A stretch of 64,000 bases of DNA from Urechis unicinctus (lineage: Eukaryota; Annelida; Polychaeta; Xenopneusta; Urechidae). The position numbers were made by a program, and so were the translations under genes. The notes beneath the pieces are model-generated. The model made no database searches and was not told where the DNA came from. It worked only from the letters and a program-made list of their open reading frames with translations. Location of the stretch: the NCBI GenBank assembly GCA_034190875.2, contig CM067343.1, positions 60,517,145 through 60,581,144 of the forward strand. The letters are read 5' to 3'. Positions 1 through 10,339 of the stretch are shown one piece after another. Numbering within the stretch: the first letter of the stretch is position 1; every line of letters starts with the position of its first letter.

Positions 1-200
1 ACCTTCCCACCAAACTGCAATCCATCGTGGAGCAAATGAGGTAATAATAACGACCTTCCGGCTGAAAATCAATAAGCACTGAGCAACATTTAAGAGCAAT
101 TAAGTCCTTCCAATATTTATCAACAATACTGGAAATCAAAGATTACCCAATCACGTTCTTTGTAGCATGAAATCAAGCGAAGTGCTTTGCATCGCAAACT
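1..200. repeat. Edge of IR-A left arm, weak inverted match to 57,860-58,000
   Basis: Bases 170-195 match the reverse complement of 57,870-57,900 over about 26 bases with two differences (core CAAGCGAAGTGCTTTGCAT here). A second short match (GAGCAACATTTAA here) lies about 85 bases upstream and is also collinear in the inverted copy. The partner lies just downstream of the DUF1647-like pseudogene, so a copy of that gene may lie off the left edge of this window. The sequence between the two matches is poorly conserved. No gene is seen. Confidence 0.4.
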
Positions 201-253
201 GAGGGCTAGGCACCAGGCACCCACTTTTCCCTTTTTCACCCCCTTTCAACACG

Positions 254-1754
254 GCTTCATATTGTTACCATGGCTTGTCCATATATGCTATGACTAATAT
301 GTTATGTTATGAATGCTATGAGTGTGCCTAGCAGGTTTGTTTTTGTCCTGGATTGTGTAATCAAATGTATGACGGCATGGGTTCTTGAACTGTAGCACGA
401 CCATTAAACCAGCTCTGTAAGTCATTCATTTGGATGTATTTCGTCTGTGGTTGTCGCAAACGAATTTTTATTCGCATGACACTTTGTCGAAAAAGTAACT
501 AAATTCTGATCCGTTGTATCATCAACAAATCGCATTTATAAAGCAAATCGAGTTGATTGTGTGTAAGTTTGCAATAAATGAATTTGTTCGAATCATATTA
601 TATTTCACAACATAATTTGAGCTGACGATAGAGAACAAGAGCAATACAGACAGTCCAAACTTCACTCTCTGTAACCCACGTTACATTAAACAAAGCTGAG
701 ATAAAATTTTGGGTTTTAACTGTGGGGTTATCAGCAATCCATTCGACAAGGCAACTTATCTTATGATCCATACCATTTAATCAAACATTTACGATGAGCC
801 GATCCGAAGCGTATCGTACGAATATAAGCAAATGTTATGCATGTGCACTCGAAGATTGGAATATTGAACGCTTCATAATGCGATTGTCCGTTTGAAATGA
901 AACCCAATCAGAACAGTTGGTGCCATAAACCATACACGAATCGCTATTTTTTAAATCGATGTTCACAGAGTGCCATAATTACATATACACACGTTGTTGT
1001 TATGTTTTATGTATATATATATATATTAGTATTGGTGCTTCTGTGCGGCTGTAAGATAAAAACAATGAGCGAAATATTGCGTATATTCTATTGCATGGGT
1101 AGCCCACTATGTAGTTAATCGAGTCTGTGTGAACAGAATATGCAAGTGTTGATATATTCAATATTTGACATTGCTGATGTGCTCGGCTGTACCGCAATAT
1201 TTTGACACAGAAAATGTTTGTGAAGAACATAGCAAAGATACCGACGGTTTGATGGGGACAGTTGCTATTTTAAACCTTCATTACATAAAGTCTACCCACA
1301 TGATGGGACAAATTGTTACGGCGGGTTTGGTCTTGTATCTGTTTGCTAAAATCTTTTCATCTTGACTTTCGTACAATATGCGTATTTTGAAGGCCCACAT
1401 ATTTTCCATTTTTAGGTCCATGGCGACATAAACCTTGGTCACATTATATTACTTAATATTATTGATTACTTTGTTGTAGATTATTCACTACAAGTGCAAC
1501 AACAGTGAAATTACACAATACACAATGCAGAATCATGATCCAATTAGCGTCACACATGGACAGGCATTAAAATCATTATTGTCACCAACCATCTTATGGT
1601 ATAAATTGAAACACCCTTACTGCACACAGAATACAGCAATTGATTGATGACGATCGTTTGGATGACAAGAATCTTCTTAGTATTTGTGTTTCTACATACA
1701 TCTTGCGTATATACAGTCGGTTGTCGAGTGTGCATTTACACAAAAACATATGAA
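254..1754. repeat. IR-A left arm, block g (partner 39,080-40,056, inverted)
   Basis: Many collinear inverted matches are visible. Examples are 290-480 with 39,840-40,030, 540-690 with 39,660-39,790, and 1,640-1,754 with 39,110-39,240. The stretch 690-1,640 aligns poorly, and the right arm holds a LINE fragment at about the corresponding place. The open frames here are short, lie mostly in low-complexity sequence, and show no family signature. Confidence 0.7.
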
Positions 1755-1760
1755 GACACA
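1755..1760. other. Target-site duplication, left copy (GACACA)
   Basis: The hexamer lies immediately before the left terminal inverted repeat. The uninterrupted paralogue in the right arm (39,105-39,110) reads CACACA on the matching strand, and the right flank of the element reads CGCACA. Each flanking copy therefore differs from the empty site by one base. Six bases is the duplication length known for Maverick/Polinton elements. Confidence 0.65.
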
Positions 1761-2037
1761 AGTAGTATAGAGAGTGACGGTTGTTGCCCCGCCCCTTACC
1801 CATACTACCCCAATAATTACAGCCCAACTCTGCTAGATTAGTTTGCTGGTAAACTAGCATGACCATAGGCCAAGGTTTCGACCCCGTTCAAATCTACCCT
1901 CATCCATACTACCCCAATAATTACAGCCCAACTCTGCTAGATTAGTTTGCTGGTAAACTAGCCTGACCATAGGCCAAGGTATCGACGCCGTTCAAATCTA
2001 TCCATTGCTTTGAGTCAAACGTGAAGAGTGACACCTT
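1761..2037. repeat. Left terminal inverted repeat of the Maverick element
   Basis: It matches the reverse complement of 7,032-7,227, starting at AGTAGTATAGAGAGTG and ending near ACACCTT. It is longer than the right copy because it holds a 104-bp tandem duplication. Read on the minus strand, its inner part (about 1,955-2,015) keeps an open frame matching the last codons of the polymerase, including VDTLAYGH, so the repeat overlaps the 3' end of that gene. Confidence 0.85.
1801..2004. repeat. 104-bp tandem duplication inside the left TIR
   Basis: Two units start at 1,801 and 1,905, each beginning CATACTACCCCAATAATTAC. They differ at only a few bases, far fewer than the left and right TIRs differ from each other. 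The right TIR has a single unit. The duplication is therefore younger than the insertion. Confidence 0.9.
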
Positions 2038-2104
2038 AAAGATTACAATCATTCTTTGTATTGAAGTGGGTCAATATCATTCACTGTCCGCTTGATGGTA
2101 AAGT

Positions 2105-2565
2105 AGCACCCAACTTTTGTCTGATACCTTCCATTGCTTCGTCTTTTCATCGATTGAAACGGTCTAGTATGCTTTTACAGATCTAGCGTTAATTTCCCCC
2201 TTAAGTTGGTTATATTTTTCGACATCAGCTAAGCCAAGTTTAAACTCATGATCCGAGATATTACCATCTTCAAGTGCTGTCGATTCAATGTCAACCATGT
2301 ATTTAATTTGCTCTGCGCTACAATGCGGACCTGATCATGTTTTTTCACCTTGAAGGTTAGTCACCGGCTGATAAATATTCCAGCGATTCCAAGTAGCCCA
2401 CAAGCCGCCCCAGTAGTAGCCAACACAGTGGCAATATGAATGGCAACCACTTTAGACATTACACCTACGCCACTTGTGCTAAGACACATACCAACAGCAT
2501 CTAAAGCAGTATCTACTGCATCCACTGGTTTCACTGCACGCCTATATTTCTTGTACATAGTAGAA
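2105..2565 (-). pseudogene. Maverick-associated small membrane protein remnant
   Basis: The longest open piece (2,361-2,558) is 65 residues. It starts with a basic stretch (YKKYRRAVKPVD) followed by alternating hydrophobic segments with glycine and alanine (for example TTGAACGLLGIAGIFISR), which suggests one or two membrane helices. After a stop, matching coding sequence continues to about 2,110 in a shifted frame with a charged, helix-prone stretch (EDGNISDHEFKLGLADVEKY). Similar proteins commonly accompany tail-fibre-like genes in Polinton-type elements of marine invertebrates, as I recall; the function is unknown. It lies downstream of the fibre-like remnant on the same strand. At least one stop and one or two frameshifts break it. 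Confidence 0.5.
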
Positions 2566-2569
2566 TACC

Positions 2570-3013
2570 AGTGCCAGTATCAGAGCCCACACCAGAAGAC
2601 AACCCCATACAAATGATCTTACCATTTGATAAAATGGTATATCCACAGCTTGAGACTCGTGAGATTTGACCCCTGCCCCATCACCTAACGACCATTCATA
2701 TCCTCTGCAAAGGGCGCTTGTTGCTTTATCCCAAATAGTAATGAGGGGTTTTGTAAGTGAGTTTATATATTCCCTAAGGTCCCTTTGCTGTTGTCAATGT
2801 TTACTATCAATGTTAATTATCAACATATTTTTTGTTATAAGCATCCTTTGATGAAATCGAGTCTTCGAACTGAACGATTTGAAGGTTTCCAGTTATAGTA
2901 TTGCCACCTATATACATTTTTTGTGAGTCACCAATAGATACATAGGTTTTTGTTGCATATTCGGAGAGGTCGGCGCCCTGAGAAAGTGCTCTCCGGTTTT
3001 TGCCTAGGTCCAT
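2570..3013 (-). pseudogene. Tail-fibre-like structural protein remnant
   Basis: The open piece 2,813-3,013 begins MDLGKNRRALSQGADLSEYA and ends DAYNKKYVDN. The 'flat repeat' pattern (M-x-x-GxN-x-I-x-x-L, then DA-x-NKKYVDN) is typical of phage tail-fibre shafts and recurs in virus-like transposons of animals. Downstream (about 2,590-2,760) a shifted frame keeps more of the same type of protein, including EWSLGDGAG and a Gly/Ser-rich segment ending GVGSDTGTG. The protein is broken by stops and frameshifts. The start at 3,013 follows closely on the upstream structural remnant on the same strand, so the two could have been one gene. A role in host attachment is inference from the fold type only. 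Confidence 0.55.
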
Positions 3014-3039
3014 AGATATTCGTTTTTATTGACATCTTG

Positions 3040-3590
3040 TAAATTCAAGAACAATGCTAACAGGTAAGTCGTGGTTATCCAATAGCCTTCCTTTATTATT
3101 GCGTAACTGAACCTTTAACACATGTAAAGTTCCGCTAGTAACAAGCTTAGAGACAGGATTAGCAATGGTCGTGGTTACAATATCACCGAAAGAGCCACCC
3201 TCTAATCCAACACCTTAAAGAACCTTAGTTGGTGCACCTTAAGCATGTTGTACGTAGTACTGATTCGATCGAGGTGAGCATAAATTGCGCTGAACATGCT
3301 AAAGTTCATGGTCTGGTCACCTGTTTAAGTACCTGAATAAATCCACCGCCTCTCGAGGCCATCATCAAGACCCAACATCGCTAACACTCCAGCATAAATA
3401 CGCGCAGTCCCATCAGGTACTTCGAGGGTAATAACCCAATTTACAGCATCAACTTCCAAACCAAGACCATATGATGCAATCTGTTGCTGAAGAAGGCTGA
3501 AATTCCAGAGGCCAGGTTTTTAATGGATAAATCCTTCTTTTCCGGTAGTTTCTGACTGCTATGCAATGACCATAATTTTTTCATGATTGA
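3040..3590 (-). pseudogene. Structural-type protein remnant of the Maverick element, unnamed
   Basis: Read on the minus strand, 3,310-3,500 is open with NFSLLQQQIASYGLGLEVDA and later EVPDGTARIYAGVLAMLGLD. A shifted frame (3,040-3,210) carries GGSFGDIVTTTIANPVSKLV and a C-terminal beta-rich stretch. At least two stops and one frameshift separate them. The position, on the same strand and directly before the tail-fibre-like remnant, suggests a virion component. I cannot show a jelly-roll capsid fold from sequence alone. Its upstream end meets the truncated 5' end of the integrase on the other strand near 3,600, which marks a deletion point. Confidence 0.4.
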
Positions 3591-3648
3591 TCTCTTGTTT
3601 CTTCCTCGTGACAGTGTGAAAAGTTGGACTTAAAAGTATGCCCTCAAA

Positions 3649-4274
3649 GAAGTAGACGTGGCCTCACACTACAGAGCAGCTAAACGTTGACTACAAAAGA
3701 GGCTGAAGAGGTTGCAGGTGTTCTCCAAGGGATATACAAGCGAGGCTCGCCATTCCATTGGCCTAAACTACTTCAGGTTGACCCCGGACGGGAGTTCATG
3801 GAAGTAGTGAATCAGTTACTGGTAAATCATGTCTTGGTCAGGCATGACAATGTGCATGTCCATAGAGACCAGGCTATAGTGGAGCGTTTTAACTGCACTC
3901 CAGTATGCAGTGGAGTTAAAACCTTCATCTGGGAAGCGATTGACTGGTGGTTTCATGACTGCAGGCTGTTGTCTCTGCAACAAACAATGAGATAACCCAC
4001 TTGACTGGTAAAAAAACCTATAGATGCTATTAAGGCAACATAAGTTGCACAAAAGTCCTCCGTCGAACCAGGGCACCTGTTGGATCTCAAAGATCAGCCT
4101 TGTGAGCTGGAGCAGGACCACCGTTGTCGTGCCACTGACCTTGTGTGGTCGCTCAATGTCTACCGGATTGGACGCTCTGTCACTAAACCTGGTGAACCTG
4201 TACTATACTATTTGTTAGATGGAACACTTGATGGCTTTGTAAAGGAGCTACTTGTGGTGTCCTCCAATATCTAG
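3649..4274 (+). pseudogene. Maverick/Polinton integrase (retroviral-type DDE), 5'-truncated
   Basis: The core catalytic triad is still visible. The first Asp is at 3,655-3,657 (in VDVAS), the second at 3,780-3,782 (in VDPGREF), and the Glu at 3,882-3,884 (in IVERF), with 33 residues between the last two, close to the usual 35. An extra base near 3,686 shifts the frame after the first Asp. The C-terminal chromo-like/SH3-like part survives at 4,080-4,274, including GRSVTKPGEPVLYYLLDG, in a second shifted frame. The zinc-binding N-terminus is missing, and most of the stretch between the Glu and the C-terminal part is scrambled. In an intact element this enzyme would insert the linear DNA into the chromosome with a 6-bp stagger. 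It is certainly dead here. Confidence 0.85.
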
Positions 4275-4331
4275 TTGCTGCCATACGGTATTCTCAATTA
4301 GACAATAGATATCCAGACTATATACGCAATA

Positions 4332-7120
4332 ATGGTTGTATATGCAAACAAGTGCCCTTGGATATTAGTCGGAAAGAAAGACCCTTGTAGCAGGCCCTGT
4401 ACACAAGAGTTTTGCAACTTACACAGATATAAGATAAAACTCGGTGTCGTTAATCGTATAAGAAATAACCTAGGATTGTGCATAGAAGGGGGGTTTGATA
4501 CAGATCAACCACAGGCTTGCTAACAAAGAGATTACTACACAACAGTCTACAGCCGGCTGGTAACACTGAGTATGTTGAGCATAAAAATAGAACTGGGATT
4601 TCTCGCTGTCAAAAAATACAACTCATGCTGCGCCCCTTTTGTGATTTCCCACTGCCAACAAGGTCAAAGTCTGCTCGCTGTCTAGAACCTATGCACTCTG
4701 TTGCTTTAACTGGCAACGAAATTCCATTTAGATATATGAGGGATAGTGATGCTAATATCCAAGAGCAGTTACAGAAGTGGACCAATAAAGATTCCGGCTG
4801 GGAGTTTGAGTCAGTCACAACTCTGTGGATTGACATTGCCCACTGCCAGTTATTAAAAGGTGGCTCCTACCTACCACTACCGTGTGCGCTGGCAGCTAAG
4901 AAGGCGATCATAAACGTAAAAAACACGGACGGCTACTGCCTTCTGTGGTCTGTTGAATCGGCTCTGCACCCGGTTGACAAGGACCCACAGCGACCATCTT
5001 AATATAACATTCAGTGGATGTTAACCCTGCTGGAAGGTAAAGGCTTAAAATATCCAATACCAGTGTTGCAGCTTGAGAAGGTAGAAAAGAATGTGCCTGT
5101 TATAGCTTGGCTGGGAAGGAGTATCTGCTATCACACACCACATAGGTAAACAGCTTGGTGATATTCCACATAGAAACTTCATGCTGATTGACAACGACGG
5201 AAAGTTTCATTACACAGCAATCAAAGATCTGAACCGCTTGCTGTATGATCAGAGTAAACACAAACACTTCAAATTCTTCTGTGAGTGATGCCTACATTGT
5301 TATACCACTGAAACACTGCTATATGAGCACAAGCTTGAGTGTACGGAGATAGGGCAGGTTGCTGTGCAAGTTGATAAGCCTAATGAAGTTAAGAACATAT
5401 TATCCTTCCAGAACTGGCACAATCATCTGGCATCGTCATATTTCATCTACGACGACTTTGACACTCTCACTGTGAAACTTCCAGGCCCTGCACTTGATCC
5501 TACCAAGAGCAACACGCAGAAAACAGAGGAACATGAGCCATGCGGTTATGGCTATGTAGTTGTCCGGTGTATTGGTCAGACCAAACCCCCTGTAGTGTAC
5601 AAAGATACACTGTGGAGACATTTCTTGTGAGCCCTGCAATAGGATGAGCTCAATATCAAAGCAGGTATGACAAAGCCTGATCCCATGCGCATAATGCGAT
5701 AGGATAAAATAGTTCTCAAGGCAGCAACCCATTGTCATGTGTTTAAAAAAGAACTGGTCAGGGATTCCGTCCGCGACCACTGTCACATAACGGGAGGGAG
5801 AGGGGGGGGGGAGCCCATAACACCTGCAACCTAAAGCTGCGATAGAATCCTAGGACAACTGCCGCGTCTATAGTATTCCACACCCAACAGGGCTGTGACT
5901 ACCACCTCTTGTTGCAGGCCATAAGCAAGGTGGAAGGGAAGATCAACTGTATCCCAAACAATATGGAGGAGGACATATCCCTATCAATAGGACAAATACG
6001 CTTAATTGATAGTACACAATTCTTACTTACCTCACTTGAAAATTAGCTAATAACCCAGATACCTTAGCAGTAACTGCTAAATATGAGCCTGACGAGATTA
6101 AAAGAAGACTTCTACTATGGGAAGGAGTATACCCAAATGAGTTTATGGTTGATTGGGATAAGTTTGATTCATTAATGCCACCAATCAAAGGATTCTATGG
6201 TAAGCTTTTTGATGAATGTATACAGGAAGAAGATTATGAACATGCAAAAAAGGTATGGGACGTGTTCGGGTGTAGAAATATGGGTGACTATCATAACCTG
6301 TACCTGCGCACAGACGTACTGCTCCTAGCGGATGTGTTTGAGATATTCCACAAGACCTGTCTGAAGCAGTACGCTCTGGACCCAGCCCACAACTACACAC
6401 GTCCTGGTCTTTCATGGCGTTCAGGGGTTGAATTAGAGTTATTAACTGATTACAATTAACACCTATTCATTGAAAAGGGCTTAGGAGATGGAATATCCCG
6501 TCGCTAGCTAAAGCTAACAACCCGCACGTGGAGGGCTTTGAGAAGGATAAGTCAACGACCTACATCCAGAACCTTGACGCTAACAACCTTTACGGTGGGA
6601 GATGAGCCAGCCCCTACCCACTGGAGCGATTGAGTGGGTGGAGCGCTATACACAGACACGGACTCGCTGCTTGAGGAGATCCACACAGCTGACGTGTACG
6701 CAGACATGCAAGAAGATAGTGACCTCTTTGATACCAGCAACTATGATTCTTTCCAAAACTAGTTCATTAACGTAAATAAGAATGTATGAGGGAAGATGAA
6801 AGATGATTGTGTCTGTGTGTCCATCACGGAGTGTGTTGGCCTGCGCCCTAATCTGTACTCGATCCTGATGTCTGCCGAAGGTGAGATTAAAAGGGAGTAA
6901 AGAAAATTGTGGTTAAGAAGCACCTACGCCATGCACAGTACACGGAGTCTCTGTTCATAAACAAAGCAGTTCCGTCATGAATGAATATGCTACGCAGTGA
7001 TGGTCACAAGATATATGAGCTACACTTCAACAAGGTGCCACACTCCTCGTTTGACTCAAAGCGGTGGATAGATTTGAAAGGCGTAGACATCTTGGCCGAT
7101 GGTCATGCTAGTTTACGAGC
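4332..7120 (+). pseudogene. Protein-primed family B DNA polymerase of Maverick/Polinton, broken and internally deleted
   Basis: Pieces lie in order on the plus strand in several frames. The first is a Cys/His N-terminal region (4,350-4,430, with CSRPCTQEFCNLHRYK). The next (4,760-5,002) includes LLKGGSYLPLP and ALAAKKAIINVKN. The exonuclease entry YDDFDTL is at about 5,448-5,465, with Asp where the family usually has the catalytic Glu of exo motif I. A 6,145-6,459 piece holds TFGC-like and GDYHNLYLRTDVLLLADVFE signatures. Palm motif A (DANNLYG) is at 6,576-6,596 and palm motif C (YTDTDS) at 6,649-6,666. The C-terminus runs into the right TIR. Motifs A and C are only 52 bases apart, so the palm centre with motif B is deleted. 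There are many stops and frameshifts. The enzyme would have copied the element from a terminal protein primer. Confidence 0.9.
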
Positions 7121-7227
7121 AAACTAAAACAACAGAGTTGGGCCCGACTCTGCCTATGCAAACTGTGTTTGGTGGTGTAGTATAGATGAGGGGCAGTGCG
7201 CCAGAACCGCCACTCTCTATACTACTA
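7032..7227. repeat. Right terminal inverted repeat of the Maverick element
   Basis: It is the reverse complement of the left TIR without the 104-bp duplication. The outer end reads CTCTCTATACTACT on the plus strand. One further base (7,227) fits the element better than the flank when the six-base duplication CGCACA (7,228-7,233) is assigned. The inner part codes for the polymerase C-terminus (FDSKRWIDLKGVDILADGH on the plus strand). Confidence 0.85.
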
Positions 7228-7233
7228 CGCACA
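7228..7233. other. Target-site duplication, right copy (CGCACA)
   Basis: It directly follows the right TIR. The sequence after it (TATCTGCAGGAGATA) lines up with the empty site in the right arm, where the hexamer reads CACACA on the matching strand. Confidence 0.6.
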
Positions 7234-9951
7234 TATCTGCAGGAGATATCAGATCATCCTCAGTAATTATACATGTTAATCATGTATTTCTATATGTTGG
7301 TTAACCTATTGGTTTCGCAAAAAAGGTGGCTGAATTATCATACCATAAAATTAGATTAAGTTCTGCTTAGGTGCGATTGCTAATGGAACACCTAAAGCTA
7401 ATCACGGATTGACAAAACGTGCAGGGTTTGCTATGCAACAAACGTCAAATCAACACAACTGAATAACAAAGGATAATGTTTGAGGTCGTTTACACCACGT
7501 GTAATTGGTACATATGCTAGAATGACCACTGCTGTATTGTATTATGCTTTGTTCATTTAACAATCAAAATGAGAAGATGTTTGTTTTCCGCTCATAAATG
7601 CACAGTACACAGCGGTTTTATTCCATACCGATGCAATTTATGGAATTTTACTCTCACAGTTGAATGATCTGTGCTTTACAACTCATTGCGGTAGTGGAAA
7701 GAGGATTTAATTCTCTTGACTATGACAGGTAAATGCGTGGCAGTTAACATTCGTCTCTTATATGGTGATCAAGACCGCTCGAACATGCCTTTCATCAAGG
7801 TATGCATGCATATATCTGGTTTATTCCGTTAAAGTGCAAATGTTCATGTATTCTGGTTGGAGTTGAGAAGGTGGGGGCCATTTGAATTATGTGCAGTTCG
7901 GTATGAGTGTATTGTGTCTTGTATATCAAAATATACCGCATAATTGATAATGTTGTAACATCGTGAGAAAACATCACTTCCTTTCTTTATATCAGAATGC
8001 AACACATCGTGTGCTCCTCTCGGCGTATAACTTATCACGTACATGTAACCATGTATATATACAAGGATTCTATGTCGATAATAACATGTGTTAAGATTGG
8101 CCCAAATATAGAAATAATATCGCGTTGTACAACATAAGGCATTGCATGGTATATGGCACGAACGGTGCAAGCTAACATCTAATTCAGAAGGTTTAAGCCG
8201 GCCTAAAAATAGTTTATGAAATGAGCGGCTAAAGCGATTGCATTTCATCTTATTTTTGGAGTATTGTAACTATAAAAGTGTAAAACAAATGCTTATTTGC
8301 AATAATGGTTCATAATGAGTCGAGACTGCATGGCAGCATATATGAGGTGTCCTGCTATCTCTATACTATAGCCCGTAATGCATGCTTTGAGTGATATAGT
8401 AACCAGAAGGGCCAACCTGTATTTAGCCGTCATTGAAACACCCATACGATCTCATTGATTCATCGAAGAGATCGTGCTTGGACAAGTGAAAGCATATCCG
8501 CTGCAGTATTCCATTAGATTGCTTACATGAATCGTGGGTGTTCTCTGTCATTTCATGGAGATGTGACTGCATCACCTTCACACGTGCTGGATTACAGTCT
8601 TTCATATGTGATATTTGTAGGAACTGACTTCCAGTGAACAGGCCATAATGGTATCCATTAGTACGTTCGAAATATAAAAGGTAGAATTCAAGCGATTCTA
8701 TGCCGTCATTTTATACATAGATGTCACAGCACCTGCGTCTACGGGATGTGAAGTACAACATGCTAGGTGGGTATATAAGATACATCACATTATCAATCGA
8801 CATTTCCCGATAAATAACAGTATTAGTATCCACAAGTGAGAACACGGCACACGGCGTGAGTTCCAAAAAAGTCAAGACCTTTTGAAATGCTTTATTGTAC
8901 CATTTGTTTATTTAAAAGTGATGATACACTGTATATTATCTCTATTCACTTTTATCCATTGCAAGGTTTTGGCTCATGCATCGCGCAGGAATTGGTTAGG
9001 GGTGTTTGAAAAACGCTATATATTGGACTGACGACCTTTTTGATACTTTTTAACAGCCTCTTTCTTGTTATTATCCGATATATCATTATCCCAACTTCTG
9101 GTATATTGTTTAGAATGACTTCCTTCATAAATATATCCTATCCACGTGTCATTCGATAGTGGGTATAAAAAAATACATATTTGGTTTCGACGTTTTCCAA
9201 TAAGCTGGAGACCGATATATATACGCCTGGACAAACCGAAATGCGTAGTTCCTCGGGTGTTTTTTCAGACGAATTTGCGTTGCTGGTCTAGAATATCTTG
9301 GTGTTTTTTTTTGTTACGTGTCCCTAATACCTGAACTATTTTGGAACACTCCGTTTGGTACACAAAATATAAAGTTCAATAAAACAATGAAAATCAGAAT
9401 TAGCAACATTTAAATCCACTGTCACCTGGCAATATTGATCCTAACATTGAAAACTAAAAGCTTGCCTTGCGGCATGAAACACATAATGGCAAGATAAGCA
9501 GCCGTTTCACCCATCGTAAAGTACCCAATAATGTTCATAAGGCATGAACGCAGCGACAATGTATGGCGCGAGTCCTGAGGCAAGCGTCTAACTATTTTAT
9601 GTGATGTTAACGATTTTTATAGGGATCGTTTAATCATGCATCTGTCTATTTCACTATATAAATCGCGTGACCGTCTACTACACCACAGGATCAGTCTGAT
9701 CTACGTCGGCAGCAGAATAGTCTCATTAGTCATTGTTTTATGTTCATTCAATCTGCGGAAACAGTTAAACAAAAATTAACGTCTCCACAGCAACTCTATA
9801 AAATGATTGATTGAGATCCTTAATAACGTCAAAGAATCAAACACGCGAAGCCTTCATAGTGCATAAGACTTCAATTCAAGATTTGTACAGTTATATGATT
9901 TTGTATGTTTTCAAGCTATTATTGAACGAGCTGCTGGCATTTATTGAAAGG
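7234..9951. repeat. IR-A left arm, block f (partner 37,049-39,104, inverted)
   Basis: Collinear inverted matches run through the block, for example 7,330-7,365 with 39,010-39,045, 7,860-7,975 with 38,610-38,740, 8,280-8,660 with 37,925-38,310, 9,430-9,490 with 37,500-37,580, and 9,600-9,950 with 37,049-37,420. The stretch 8,730-9,420 has no partner; the right arm has a (TA)n tract there. Part of the block (about 8,280-8,600) has a third copy at 54,480-54,760. Two short frames (7,795-7,977 and 8,423-8,605, minus) are open in both arms but differ mainly at amino-acid-changing sites, so I do not call them genes. Confidence 0.8.
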
Positions 9952-9954
9952 AAT

Positions 9955-10335
9955 CATATATATATATATATATATATATATAGATATATATATATATATA
10001 TATATAGATATATATATATATATATATATATCTATATATCTAGTATATAGATACTATATATTAAAATATGATGATATATATCCATTTATATATAAGACTC
10101 TCTCTCTATCCGCGTATATCTCTTGCGTATATTGCGATTATCTATCTTCTCTCCGGTAAGAATAGATCTCTCTCCCATATACTCTATATGTCTCTATCTC
10201 TCTCTCTATCTCTCTCTCTCTGTCTCCTCTCTATATAGTATATACTCTCTCTATCTTTATCCTCTCTCTCTATCTCTCCTCTCTCTCTCTCTATCTCTCT
10301 CTCTCTCTATCTCTCTCTCTCTATCTCTCTCTTGC
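9955..10335. repeat. Compound microsatellite (TA)n then (TC)n
   Basis: 9,955-10,072 is nearly pure TA; 10,098-10,335 is TC-rich with interspersed TA. It sits exactly where the inverted paralogue carries 2.7 kb of other sequence (34,350-37,048). Confidence 0.95.
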
Positions 10336-10339
10336 GAAG

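Larger units (their letters stand above)
1761..7227. mobile_element. Maverick/Polinton-like DNA transposon, internally deleted and decayed
   Basis: The element is about 5.5 kb; family members are usually 15-20 kb. It is bounded by imperfect terminal inverted repeats beginning AGTAGTATAGAGAGTG and flanked by a degraded 6-bp duplication. Inside, the minus strand carries a hydrophobic protein remnant, a tail-fibre-like remnant and a further structural-type remnant. The plus strand carries a retroviral-type integrase and a protein-primed family B DNA polymerase. That combination defines the Maverick/Polinton class (related to adintoviruses). No packaging ATPase, protease or recognisable jelly-roll capsid is visible. 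Its base composition is visibly richer in G and C than the flanks. The inverted paralogue at 39,060-39,130 lacks it, so it inserted after the arms duplicated. Every gene has stops or frameshifts. Confidence 0.88.

Noticed and set aside
5790..5815. G-rich run that could form a quadruplex
   Set aside because: It is a single run inside the dead polymerase gene, likely slippage; nothing nearby suggests a regulatory role.
8423..8605. 60-codon frame open in two IR-A arms (minus here, plus at 37,975-38,157), suggestive of a conserved small gene
   Set aside because: By eye about a dozen differences change the amino acid against about four silent ones, and the third copy (54,480-54,760) is broken. 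This fits neutral drift.
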